Of a stretch of 62,719 nucleotides of DNA, positions 1 through 12,300 are shown one piece after another; the first letter of the stretch is position 1; every line of letters starts with the position of its first letter. The DNA comes from Tubiluchus corallicola. Taxonomy: Eukaryota > Priapulida > Priapulimorpha > Priapulimorphida > Tubiluchidae. Both the position numbers and the translations under genes were made by a program. Below the pieces are notes generated by a model. It did no database searches. It worked only from the letters and a program-made list of their open reading frames with translations, and was not told where the DNA came from. The stretch covers positions 5,001 through 67,719 of the forward strand of contig JAQGDQ010001050.1 in the NCBI GenBank assembly GCA_030141605.1, given 5' to 3'.

Positions 1-160
1 GTAACTGCACTTCTGCATTTAGGGGGTGGGCCCAAGGGGTCAGCCCCTCCCCTTTCACGGTAGTAGTGAAATTATTAGCCACGAGTTTGAGGTGATATAA
101 TGAGTTTTAAACTAGTGAACTTGCCCGAGGAAATAGCTTCTAGCAATTGATTCTGATACT
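1..160. mobile_element. Partial hAT-like interspersed repeat cut by window edge
   Basis: The stretch reads through a GGGGGTGGGCCCAAGGGG tract and later a CGAGGAAATAGCTTCTAG segment. Both have relatives in the same order at 38923-39480. The related copy at 38 kb begins CAGTGGCAGATTTAGGGGG, which looks like a hAT-type terminus; that class assignment is inference. The left part of this copy lies outside the window. Confidence 0.5.
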
Positions 161-1240
161 AATTACACAGACACAACTTTCATCTACCCCTCGCCCCTGA
201 CTTCATAAAACGATTAAAATGAAAATTTGAAAAAAAATTATGTAATGTAATACGTGTTGTTAGTTTTGTAATGTCAAATGTATAAATAGTGTAAATGTAA
301 TGAGTGAAATTTATGTAATGTAAAGTTTGTTTCTGTTAATTGTGTCATGTCAAATGTATATATAGTGTAAAATATGTCATGTAAAATTTAATGTACTTTT
401 GTAATATTGTTTTGTGAAAAATATTTTAATGTGGTGTTAGTAAATATGTTCATTTATTGTATATAATTAGGCCTTAGTTTTGCACTTTAGTTTTTTTTTA
501 GTCTGCACTGGACGCATTTGTCTTGAACAGTGTTATTATTTTAATATTACGCTGAGGCTTACTCAATTTTATTATAATGAGTGAACCATTTTAATGACAA
601 ATAAAGAATTAATATAAATATATATATAATTGTTTACCTCATAGACATTTGTCTCATAGACATTTTTATTTATCTCCTCATTTACACCAGAATACAAGTA
701 GACTATTATTGTTATAGTTAATTATTATAAAGGGTAAATTATGCATAAAGGAAAGAGTTAGGGGGTGTAGGAAAAAGGGTAGCGCAAGACCAATTGGTCA
801 TCAAGGCAGCTACCCTTCTCAGGTTAGTTAACTTGTGAAAAATTTGTAGCACTGCTAATTAAAAGGTGTAATATAGTTATGAAGTAGGTTAGCAAAATCA
901 ACTGTTAGCATAAATTTATGGGGAAATAAATTAAACAAAATAGCAAAATAACTAAATAGACTAGGCAACAAAGAAGCATTAAAATAAAATGAAAAAATGT
1001 TCTCGTGTTAGGTAAAATTTTACACATTTTTCTGCAATTTCTGCCATTACAACTTCGTTTATTTTGATGAGTTAAATTCTAATCTGTTGTTTTGTAGTTT
1101 CAATTTGTGCCTTTGTACCACTAATCTCTCCTGTTTCTCTATAAATATATCAACAATATTAATTTTCGTTTCAAAAACAATAAGCTTCCACTTCTTAAAT
1201 ACCCCAGTATGAATAACAGAACAATTTAAGAAACATTAGA
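161..1240. other. AT-rich spacer, probable LINE-derived 3' sequence in part
   Basis: I see no coding potential here. Around 500-600 there is a TCTGCACTGGACGCATTTGT segment. It resembles the 3' end of the LINE remnant downstream (around 1585-1615), so an older truncated copy of the same element may lie here. Confidence 0.35.
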
Positions 1241-1369
1241 ACGAACAATCAATATGGAAAGAATTCCATTACTAAACAAGCAATACAACTTTGGAATTCA
1301 TTACCGACATCACTAAAACACAGCAGCTCTTTATCAATATTCAAGTTTAAATTAAAAAAAAACATTTAA
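1241..1369 (+). pseudogene. Non-LTR retrotransposon ORF2, C-terminal fragment
   Basis: The frame starting at 1241 reads NNQYGKNSITKQAIQLWNSL followed by PTSLKHSSSLSIFKFKLKK and a TAA at 1367-1369. The arrangement YG..S...QA...WN.LP..L....SL..FK..LK is the usual C-terminal end of LINE ORF2 proteins, just after the reverse transcriptase region. No upstream endonuclease or catalytic domain is found here, so this is a 5'-truncated copy. Its 3' UTR and tail run on to about 1905. Confidence 0.7.
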
Positions 1370-1420
1370 TGACTCGTTTTAAATATCCGACATACGAACA
1401 CGATGATACTCACTCAAATC

Positions 1421-1592
1421 ATAATTTTATTTTTCCTAGACCTTACTAAACTAGTTTAAATTTTCTTTTTAAATTTCTAGTTGCACTTATAGTTTAGATT
1501 GCACCATAATTTCATTTTTCCTAGACCTTACTAAACTAGTTTATATTTTGTTTTTGAAATTCTAGTTGCGCTTATAGTTCAGCTTGCACCAG
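1421..1592 (+). repeat. 85-bp tandem duplication in LINE 3' UTR
   Basis: Two near-identical copies, 1421-1505 and 1506-1592, each contain TTTTCCTAGACCTTACTAAA and then CTAGTTGC(A/G)CTTATAGTT. They lie between the LINE ORF end and the microsatellite tail, so this is probably an internal duplication of the retrotransposon 3' UTR. Confidence 0.75.
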
Positions 1593-1694
1593 ACATATTT
1601 GTCCAGAACAGTGTATGTTTTTTATATGAACTAACATTGATTGTCTGTCTTTTATTATGATGGTCAATGTTTTTAAAAGGGCAAATAAAAATTT

Positions 1695-2930
<1,236 letters not shown>

Positions 2931-2956
2931 CACCCCACCAACATTTTGCCATAGCA

Positions 2957-3673
2957 GTGGAGTAGCTAATAGTGGAGCAACCACTCCTCCCCGAGAACAT
3001 TTTCTCAGGTGGCGCCTTTTCAACTATTCTTTTAACTTTTTAGTTCACTTGAGCAATAAAAGTAGAGTATTTTTTTGTTTTTCTAATCCCACAACTTTAG
3101 AAGAATTTTCTAGAGTCGTTACTTTAATTATGTACTTCTTTAAAACTGTATTTTTTCCATGTTTTGATTTCAAACACAAATGTATAATAAATGCATTAAA
3201 AATGTTTGGCAAATGTGTAATGGCGCCCTTTTAAGTGATTGCTCCCCCTAACTGTAGACAGGGCCTATTTCAGGCTAAGCGAGGAGGCCCGGGGAAGTGG
3301 GGACTGTGAGGCCCCCTCGGGGGGGGGGGGGGTCACCACCATAGTTGACGCCCAGAACATTTTTGAACTGCTAGAATGCCAGAGCAGCATTTTCGAAGAG
3401 AAAATATGGAGTTATACAGTTGTTAAGGGAAAGAACAATTGAAAGAAAAACTGCTTTATTCTCAAGACCAGTCCTTAATACTTGTCAATACTGGCAATAC
3501 TGGCATGCGGCAAGAGACAGAGAGGGGAGAGAGGAGGCAGTCTGCTCGCATAAAGCCAAAAAATGTTACCTTGGCGCGAGGCCCCCTGGAGGGTGAGGCG
3601 CTGGGGAAGTATCCCCACTTCCCCCCCCCCCCCCTGAAATAGGCCCTGACTGTAGAACCTGAGTACGCCACTG
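2957..3673. mobile_element. Possible outer hAT-like element hosting a nested insertion
   Basis: The left edge reads CAGTGGAGTAGCTA and the right edge ends GAGTACGCCACTG, an imperfect terminal inverted repeat of the CAGTGGCGTA type seen in hAT elements. A younger element (3259-3648) sits inside it. I do not see a convincing target duplication for the outer element, so its borders are tentative. Confidence 0.4.
3259..3648. mobile_element. Non-autonomous hAT-type element with perfect 8-bp TSD
   Basis: A 390-bp element bounded by 16-bp perfect inverted repeats, CAGGGCCTATTTCAGG at 3259 and its complement ending at 3648. It is flanked by an identical 8-bp duplication, ACTGTAGA, at 3251-3258 and 3649-3656. 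An 8-bp duplication with CAGGG termini is the hallmark of the hAT superfamily. The interior carries homopolymer runs of about 13 G (around 3320) and 14 C (around 3625) and repeated GAGGCCC(G/C) blocks, and has no transposase frame, so it is a MITE. Confidence 0.85.
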
Positions 3674-3780
3674 TACCTTAAAATGATCGGAACCCGTAGG
3701 ATTATTTTGCAGGTGTCCCGAAATGTATAAGTTATGCTACTGGTGTGAAATATACAATTTATCTTAACATACTAGCCTAG

Positions 3781-3849
3781 GGCCAGTTACACAAAGCCGT
3801 CACTAAGTTAAAAACGTTGTTAAGTTAGTGATGTCTTTGTGAAACTGGA
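3781..3849. repeat. Short palindromic MITE-like hairpin
   Basis: GGCCAGTTACACAAAG at the left end pairs with CTTTGTGAAACTGG at the right end. The inner TCACTAAGTTAA pairs with TTAAGTTAGTGA around a loop of a few bases. The 69-bp unit could fold almost completely into a hairpin. Confidence 0.7.
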
Positions 3850-5434
3850 TCTAAGTTTTTGTTTAACAAAACACGGCAGGATCTGAATAACAATGGATTA
3901 TCAATATAAATTATTATATTCCAAAGATGTATTAAAATATATGAATTTCCACAGATAACACGTGGAAAACAACGAAGTACATGTCGAAAAACCATGATAT
4001 TGGATATACTATACCAATAAAGACAAAATGTTCAGAAACGTTCGTAATTAACATTCTAATAATCTTCACGGTCAAAATTAAGGTCAAGGTCACTTGCGTT
4101 ACAGACAAAGTTAGAGTTAAGATAAACGTATCGCTAAAGGCACACATATACAGAGGCTTTTGTATATCAGAAATTGTTTAGGTAACAACTATGAAATAAC
4201 AACACCTCGAATAAAACTGTTTTGCAATTTCAATTGCACACAGACATCACAAAAACATTTTCCTAAATATTTATATTACTAGTAAAGAACAAAGATAATT
4301 AAATACTCAAATTACAACACGATCACTGCACACTTGTTTTTTTACGCAAAACTGGCGAGCTTCCAAAAAATGAACCAAAATCTAAATGACAACAATCGAT
4401 AGGTAGAAAATAGCAGGAAAAAATAGTCAGAGGCACTTCATATTTAAAGCTTAGTTCATGTACGCAAGATATTCATTATAATTATTGCAAATGTTATCAG
4501 TGCTGTGCAGTCGGTACATTAAACTCCTGACTCTGGGTCCGGACTCTGCCTCCTAAAATTTTAGATCCAACTTCGACTCCTGCCTTTAAGTAATAGTTGT
4601 AGTACTCTCAATACTTAGCTACAGTGGCATTTCATCACTAGTTCTTATTCTTGAAAAACAGTCTAGCTGCATAGACACCGATACGGAAGCTTCCCAAATG
4701 CGACGTTATGCATAAATGTGTTAAAAGTAACTGGAGTTTGAGTTTGTCTATTTATTACCAACTCCCCTAACAATGAGTGTACTCCCGAGTCCCGACTCAA
4801 AAACCCTAAGTACTAACAACTCTGATTTCAACTCCTTTAGCAGTAAATTTACTGCCCATTCCAACTCTGACTTCACGACTCCCGACTTCACAACTCTAAA
4901 TTTTATTAATACGAACGTCTGCGAACCTAATTATAAGTAATATTCGATAAATCGTAAGAAAATCTGATCTTTAAAAGTTAGAAATACAGCATTCATGAAG
5001 TAAGCCATTATAAAACAGTTGTACAGTAGTGTGTATTGAGTTGCGAGTGCAAAAAAAGTACTTTTATGTCAACTCCTGTAATAATTTCTGCTTTTCTTGG
5101 ATGTTTTGCGCTATAAATCTTTAATCAAAAGGCTCAGAAACAGAAAAATTAAGAGTTCAGTTTTTCAACACAAGGGGGACGAAATTGCCAAAATGTCCGC
5201 CCAAGAAACTTTCAATAACTCCGGGGCAGATATTTTAAAACTGTCACAGAATAAAAGAAGAGAGAATCATATACTATTAATCTAAATTGCTGTTTTTCAA
5301 AATTTATGGTACATGGCATTTCCATACTATTCCACCCAGTATCATTTAAAGCACAAGAAAACCCTTCACTTACTTAAGCCTAAAAAATTTGTCTTGATAT
5401 TTTGTACCACTTAACGCACTGCCTTTTTGTACAC
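3850..5434. other. Spacer with a degenerate ACTCC-rich segment
   Basis: From about 4525 to 4890 the sequence is rich in degenerate ACTCC and CGACTC motifs (CCTGACTCTGG, CAACTTCGACTCC, CCGAGTCCCGACTC). This looks like a decayed non-autonomous element with internal short repeats. No gene is recognised in the rest. Confidence 0.35.
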
Positions 5435-5830
5435 AGGGCTCGCGTCAGCAGTAACACTGTATAAAACTTTTAAATTTAAACTCCTGCGATGACTGTTAGA
5501 TGCAGCCATTTTGACGATAAGTCTTTTGAAACAAATTTAGATAACACTGAATAAAGTTTGAAAAGATAATCAGAGCATTCGTAGCACACCTGTTACTAAC
5601 TAAATGAAGTGTTTAATTACTGCATCTTGTCAATAAGATTAAAATTACATTTTTTGGTTTGTGAGTGGCGCACCCTGGAGAGTGAGTCAGTGACATTTTA
5701 TCAATTATTATTTTTAGTTGCATAAATCTTTCCAGCAGTTAAGCGAAATGTTAAGTAATATAGATTTGCATGGAAAGTTGTTTGGGACATAATTTAACAT
5801 TCCCTTTTTCCCCCTGATTATGTGTATATG
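5435..5830. mobile_element. Interspersed repeat family D, copy 1
   Basis: Starts CACAGGGCTCGCGTCAGCAG and continues with AGTAACACTGTATA, GATGCAGCCATTTTGA, a CTTGTCAATAAGAT stretch and AGTGAGTCAGTGACATTTTA. The same blocks recur in order at 7100-7485 and 42050-42620. No coding potential; family unknown. Confidence 0.7.
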
Positions 5831-6259
5831 ACTTCATGTAATGGCGCCGTCAGTACAGTATTGCGGGAGATTTAAAATGAAAACAAACAAAAAATCATTT
5901 CAACGTACAATGTACGCATTAAATTGCTATAAAGTAATATAATTTTTGTGAAACCTATTTTAGCACCCCTTTTCTTCAGGTTACCTTTTTCTTGTCCTTT
6001 AAATAAATACCTGGCGGTCTTCTGTTCCGAGACAAACTATAACTATGCTTACACTACATTAGTAAAGAAACATGCACTGATAAGGCACAAGACAGTTATC
6101 TAAGGTGACTTGAATTTCAAATATGTAAATTTACTCTTCGTAAATCACGTGAAGCATTTCAGTAAATTAATACAAAAAATAGATCACACACAATAAAAAT
6201 ATATACGCCCATCCGAAGCAGTATTCTTCTTAATTTATCCATGCTTACATAGAGCAAAG

Positions 6260-6388
6260 TTACCAAATCGTAGCGCCACCGTCGGATCCTCCAGTCATAA
6301 AATTGCCAGGTTTCTGCGTGACGACGACATTGTGTCCCTGCATGGCAGCTAATTGGGCAGCATTGGGAGCAATCCCAGGTGGTGGCGG
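6260..6388 (-). CDS. DAZAP2: DAZAP2 coding exon 4 (last)
   Basis: The acceptor is a TTGTTATTGTTGCAG tract just above 6388. The exon enters in phase 0 with [18 protein letters not shown] and ends [11 protein letters not shown] at 6262-6260. The near-invariant GGSDGG.TIW terminus identifies the family and proves the reading frame. Confidence 0.95.
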   Translation of the reverse strand, partial: PPPPGIAPNAAQLAAMQGHNVVVTQKPGNFMTGGSDGGATIW

Positions 6389-9300
6389 CTGCAACAATAA
6401 CAACTGTTATCGTACTACCATAGACAATAAATCTAATACTCTGACTTACTTTAAAGCACAAGAAAAAGTTGTTCATATACCATATACAGTGCCTCTTAAT
6501 AGCCTCAGGGTTAATAGACTCAATTGCTTAATTGAATGAAAAATGCCTAGTAGGGGCCGCTTCTTTTCAAATGTACATAAAAACTGTTGGTAATTGACTC
6601 AAATAACTCCGCATAATTGACTCCATATTTTTCCTTCACGTACTTAAAATAACACATTTTATTGTGTTATTAACACAAATAACACAAGTAATAACATATG
6701 CCCAAAGAGCCTTTCCTACTTTTAGGTCATCTTGTGCACTATAATATATGTGGAAACAATCATGTTAATTACCGTTTTGTTTGTAAACATGTACGCTTAT
6801 CATGTGCTAATACACTAGTGTAGCGATTTTGCTTTGAATCTGTTAACTGCCCACTGTTACCAAAAGAATTTCTGGGGGAGCTAAACATTTAATCACTTGC
6901 CTAGCGGTTTCCTTCTGATGCTCTCATTGCAAATCACGCTTTCACGCTTAAATAGTTAACAGTCAAAGATGCAGGTGCAGTAATCAGCTAGTATTCCTTG
7001 TGACTTACAAGAGTAAACATCATATAGCAAATAAGGGCATATCATAGAGTTAAGAAGTTTGAAAAACTGGAGCTCAAGCACATCAAGAGCTTGTGTACCA
7101 TGCAGGGCTTGCGTTTGCAGTAACACTGTATAGAACTTCAAAATTTAAACTCCCATGATGACCATTAGGTGCAGCCATTCATTTGAAACAAGTTTAGGTA
7201 ACACTGCATAAAGCTTACAAAATGACCAGAGAATTCGTAACACACTCTTCCCCAACTGAGCAAAAGTTTAAATTACTTTATATTGTCAATAAGATAAATA
7301 ACGTGATTTTGGTGAATCAGTGGTGCACACTGGGATAGTGACACAGTGGTGCACACTGGGATAGCGATGCAGTGCTGTTTTACCAGGTGGCATGAATACT
7401 TTAAATTACTAAGAATTTTCTTTTCCAATTACGTAAGTCTTTAAAACAGCTATGCATAATGCTAAGTAATTTAACTTCATACACGGGTCATTCTCTACAG
7501 AACGCGCAAAACAGATGTGAAAAAATCTGGTAATGACTGGAAAGACGTTCTCAAAATTACTCTGCCCTGTCATTAATAAGGCTGTAAACTGGGGACATAG
7601 GAAAAACTTTCACAGGAACTGATTTCAGCTTCAGTAGAAATGTCTAAATCACTTTTCTGGCAACAAATTCAACTGGAATAAGTCTCTTTGTTTGGTGTCT
7701 ACCAGTCATGAGACAGTATCACACCAGAAACTTTGTTATTTAAAAAAATTATCCTGGGACAAAAATTGTACGTTCTGTGGAGAATGACCCATATAATTTT
7801 TTTGAGACACTTTAACATTGCGCATTCTTTCCCTTTAAATGTGAGCAGACCTGGCTGTTTCACAGATTACGCTCAACCTCCTAAAAGCCCTTCATCCTTT
7901 ATCCAGTTATTCTCAGGTATTGTAAAATAGAATGCCAAAGAGCCGTGCTTACCGGAATGTTTGCCCTAGCTGCCCCATCGAACCTTGCTCCAGCATCGAA
8001 ACCTCCCTGGTGGACGACGGTCACATTCTGCGGCGGAGGAGGCGGTTGCTAGAAAAGAGATACTACTCTAGAATATGAGTATCAGGGATGAGAAAAAACA
8101 AATTGCAAAAAAACTCTGAAACAGGTCGGAGGTTTGGGGGCCGCGTAGGCCCCCATGGGGGTTCAAGGGGGGCAAAACCCCCTCGGAGCCAGCAACAAAT
8201 TGCAATTTTGTGACCATAGAGAGCCTCTAAGTGGACTTAAAATATCAGTTACCTTGTTTCATGCATAATTTAAAATACCCATCTAACAAGGATACATGAT
8301 ACCTAATTTTCTCAAAAACACCTAAGTACTGGCCACTCTTATGCAAAAGTATATAAAAACAGTCTGCAATTGACTCAAATAACTTGCGGTCTACTGCCAA
8401 GTTTGTGAAATAATGTACAGGGTCCGTACAAACTTTCTCAACGAATTTACGCGGTTTACAAAAATGGCACTACTGGTCTTCCAAAAACTCGGAATTCCGC
8501 GTATCCGCGGAAAATTCTCATCCCTGTCACTTACAGTTGTGTTGAAGTATGTGGTAAATTTGCAATAAACAGTAAAATAGTGGGATTTTGTAAAGAATAT
8601 CTTTATTGACAAACAAAAGATATTTATAAACGATAACCATTCTAGTTTATTTAAAGAATTTGCAATACGTTTACTTCGGGCTATATAAATGTCGCTGAAA
8701 TATATTACGAGTAAAAAACATTCAAGACAGGCGCAGGCGAGACAGAAGCGTGGGTTCGTTTCAACAGGGCCCCATAATTTCGTTAGCCTAGTGGTACCAA
8801 AAGTCATAATGTGGCCCTGAAACATGGCCAACTAGGAGAGAAAATGAAAGTCAGCCATTAGAAGAGCACTAAAAAACCAACTGAACTGTTTAAATCACTT
8901 TTCATCATAATATATTTTTTGTCACTTGTCTAAATTAATCTATAATTAGCAAAGGCCCCGCAAAAAATTTTGTGTATAAATGCACTTATAATCAATAATA
9001 TGAGAATGGCCGAAAATGGAACCTCTAACCAACTAGTCGCTACTCCTCTTGGTGGAAGCATCCTAAAATGTAACCCACATCATCGTGTAGCCCTGTTTTT
9101 CCTCTTTCTAAAGAGCTACATGTATTTATATATATCCCTTCCGAGAATTCCGAAAAAAATCACGAGTTGGGTCCGAGACAATGCCTAATACTGGCTCTCC
9201 TACGAATTCTAAATATACCTACTACACCCGTTGTTGAACGGGTGATGTAACCATTACCAGCACCCCCCATCCATTTGCGATTTCTAGAAATAAAAGGTAC

Positions 9301-12300
9301 AAGTTCCAGGGGTCACTTGCTGCATTGGTTAGCTTCTTATTTATCTGGACGTAGTCAACAAGTAGTTAGAAGGTTTCATCACATTCTTTGTCCCTGGCTG
9401 ATGGGGTCCTTCAGGGCTTTATTCTGGGCCCTCTTTCGTTCCTTGTCTACGTAAATGACGTTACTCATAGTACACAGTGTGACACGCACTTTTTTGCCGA
9501 TGATACTTCCATAATGGATACAGACACAGAACTGGTAGATTCTGCATTGTGTCTAAATTCTGACCTAGAGACCTTGCAGCAGCACTTGGCTGATAGATGG
9601 TGTTACCTTTAATCCACACAGGTTTTTGTTAACTTAATCATGATTTATACCTCAGAAAATGTAGAAATTACGATTGGTCGCTGGTATTACCTAGTTGTCA
9701 ATGTGTTCTTTTTATAAAACAGTTGATCATTACTTAATTAGCTGCTCTTTTTACCACCAGACCAGACAATATTTACAAATCTCTACACCCTTTTTTCAAC
9801 TTTTAAAATCAATGTCTACCAGACCCTAAGTAATTATGTGAACAATCAAATTTTTGTATTAGTGCAGTCTTTCATTTCCAACAATAAAAGCTTCTATGGT
9901 ATTAACTGTTGCTCTTTGTTACATAGTAATGTTCATAAATACTACAACATTTCTTGTACATTATGGTCACCATTGTTCTGCATATGTCTCTAGCAATTCG
10001 TTCCCCACTAGAGGAGAACTGTCTGTTTCAAACCTAGTTGTTACATTTTTAATAAACTTATGTTTAAATCAAATAAATGAATTTACCAACGAGTACGGTG
10101 GTGGAGGTTCCATTGATCCTCCCGGTGGTGCATAGGCTTGCAGTGGATATCCTTGCTGTGGAGGATAACCTTGTTGTGGAGCATAACCTTGTTGTGGAGC
10201 ATAACCTTGTTGTGGAGCATAGCCTGAATAAGTTGCTTGTTGTGGATAGCCTTGTTGTTGAGGTGGCTTAGCTATAAAAAGACCATATCAATCTATTCTT
10301 GCCAAAAAGCAGATATCAATCTATTCTTGCACTTCATATAATAAACAATTGTCTAGCTAAGTAGAATAGTTTTTTCACTAGAATAAATGCGCTTCAATCT
10401 TATGATTATAACAAGTAAATTACAATAAATGGAAATTTTCCATTTGGTTTGCACTACACAGCACAACAAAATTTACTGGTGGTATTTACATTATCCAATA
10501 CAAAGTGAATCACAATTCCAGAACAAAGAAAATAAAAAATAAGAAGAGAGATGAAAAAGCTGCCAGTGCTCAATAGAAAAGATTAGGCAGTTAAGTCGCG
10601 GAAAAGTTGTCAGTATGTTCATATACCACATGCTTTTATGGTTGCAAAAATATTTGCTATAAAATAAAAGTGAAAACACTTCAATGAAAAGATTTCTCAA
10701 ACTGACTTTTTTCGAACATACATTGTCTTCAATCTCAGGTTTGAACGGCAGTACAATTTAGTCATCAGCTATATGGTTCATAAAAGTTTCTTCAAAAACT
10801 TGGGTCAAGAATGAAATTAAGATTCTTTTATTTGATTTTTAAGCCACTTAGTATTTGATAAAAACACAGAGGTGTTTAATGTGCTAGAGAAAGGCATGAC
10901 AAATTGTAACTTCTGTCCACATTTAAACTGCTCAAAAGAGCCTGCCCGAGCTTTTGCAACATCAAAACGTTGGAAATTCAGGAAATGGAATGTTAGTCAT
11001 GGCTAAAGATGCAAAATGAACTCACACACTCACAACTTCCCAGCGTTGGCTCATGGATAAAATTAGTGGGAGTGCTGCTTCAGAAAATTTTTAGGTATTG
11101 TTTTAATACTGTGTAAAACGAAACTTGTAATTTTAATGTTGTAATTTTAAACAAAAAAAACATACAAAAATTTACACATAAACTTGATAACATCCTAAAC
11201 AAAAAATATCGTTTGCTTACGAATAGCCTAAATTGTCACAGTTCAAGAATATGCCGGTGCACAGCTTTTAAGCACGTGACAACTGACAACATACACTGCG
11301 TGAGCGACAGTACTTCTTCTACCTAAAATGCGCAGCGTCTTATCTCAGACGTGTACATGGCCATATGTGCACAACAGCCAAACACCACATTACTGTGAGC
11401 GCACTATGTTGGGCTATAAAGCAAACAGTACTACCCTCACGTGATCTGGTTCCTTACGAGTATAAAGAAAGAACTAAAGAAAAGACTAATTATAATTGAA
11501 CATTATCGATAATATTGAGTGAAAATAGGAGGTGCTGCAGTTCCACAGTACCCATACATGAGCCGCCACTACAACTTTCAGTATCGTATATAATGTACTC
11601 ATTATACGTTAAAAGAGATGTTAACTTCAGACACAGGTGGTGTTAAATAAAAATTATTCTACTTAAATAATAGTCAGAGTTCCAAGCCATAAGTTAATAA
11701 AATTATGCATAGGTTTCAAAAATAAGTGCAGGGTGGTATAACAAGCTCAAGCTGAAAGTTCAAAACAAGGAAATATATTGTGCTAAAGTTAAATACACTT
11801 ATGTCTCGGTTTGTTGGACAAAAATAGGGAGACACTGGCCCTAATTTGCCAATTTTCCACATTTACCGATAGTAAGTTAAATATTGTATTATTGGCGCCA
11901 TGTATTAGATTCGTGGTAAGGTAGAATCACTCACCTAAATTTCTCAAAAAACGTCTAGTACGGGCCGCTCCTATGCAAAACTATATAAAACCTGTCGGCA
12001 TTTGACTCAAATAACACTGCATAGCTGACTATATTTTTACATATAGAGATATACACGTGGTTACACTGATGTAGTGACACACAAAGTAATGGCCCACCAA
12101 CTAGCGGTCAGCTCGCGAAACAGCGGAATGCGTCTGTAGTATTCGGGACATTTTAAGGGTCCAAAATTTGTCCGATTCTTCCGATATCCGTAAAAGCGAG
12201 GTCCGGCAAACCGAGATGAGCGTATTGTCAAAAGTAGGTTAATTAATGAAAAATAAAGTAGACAGACGACATCTATAATTACTGCACAGTCAAGTTATAC

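Noticed and set aside
8391-8831. 146-residue minus-strand frame with a peptide similar to one at 41059-41241
   Set aside because: The shared DENFPRIR...[10 protein letters not shown] peptide comes from the ends of MITE family B present at both places; it is non-coding repeat.
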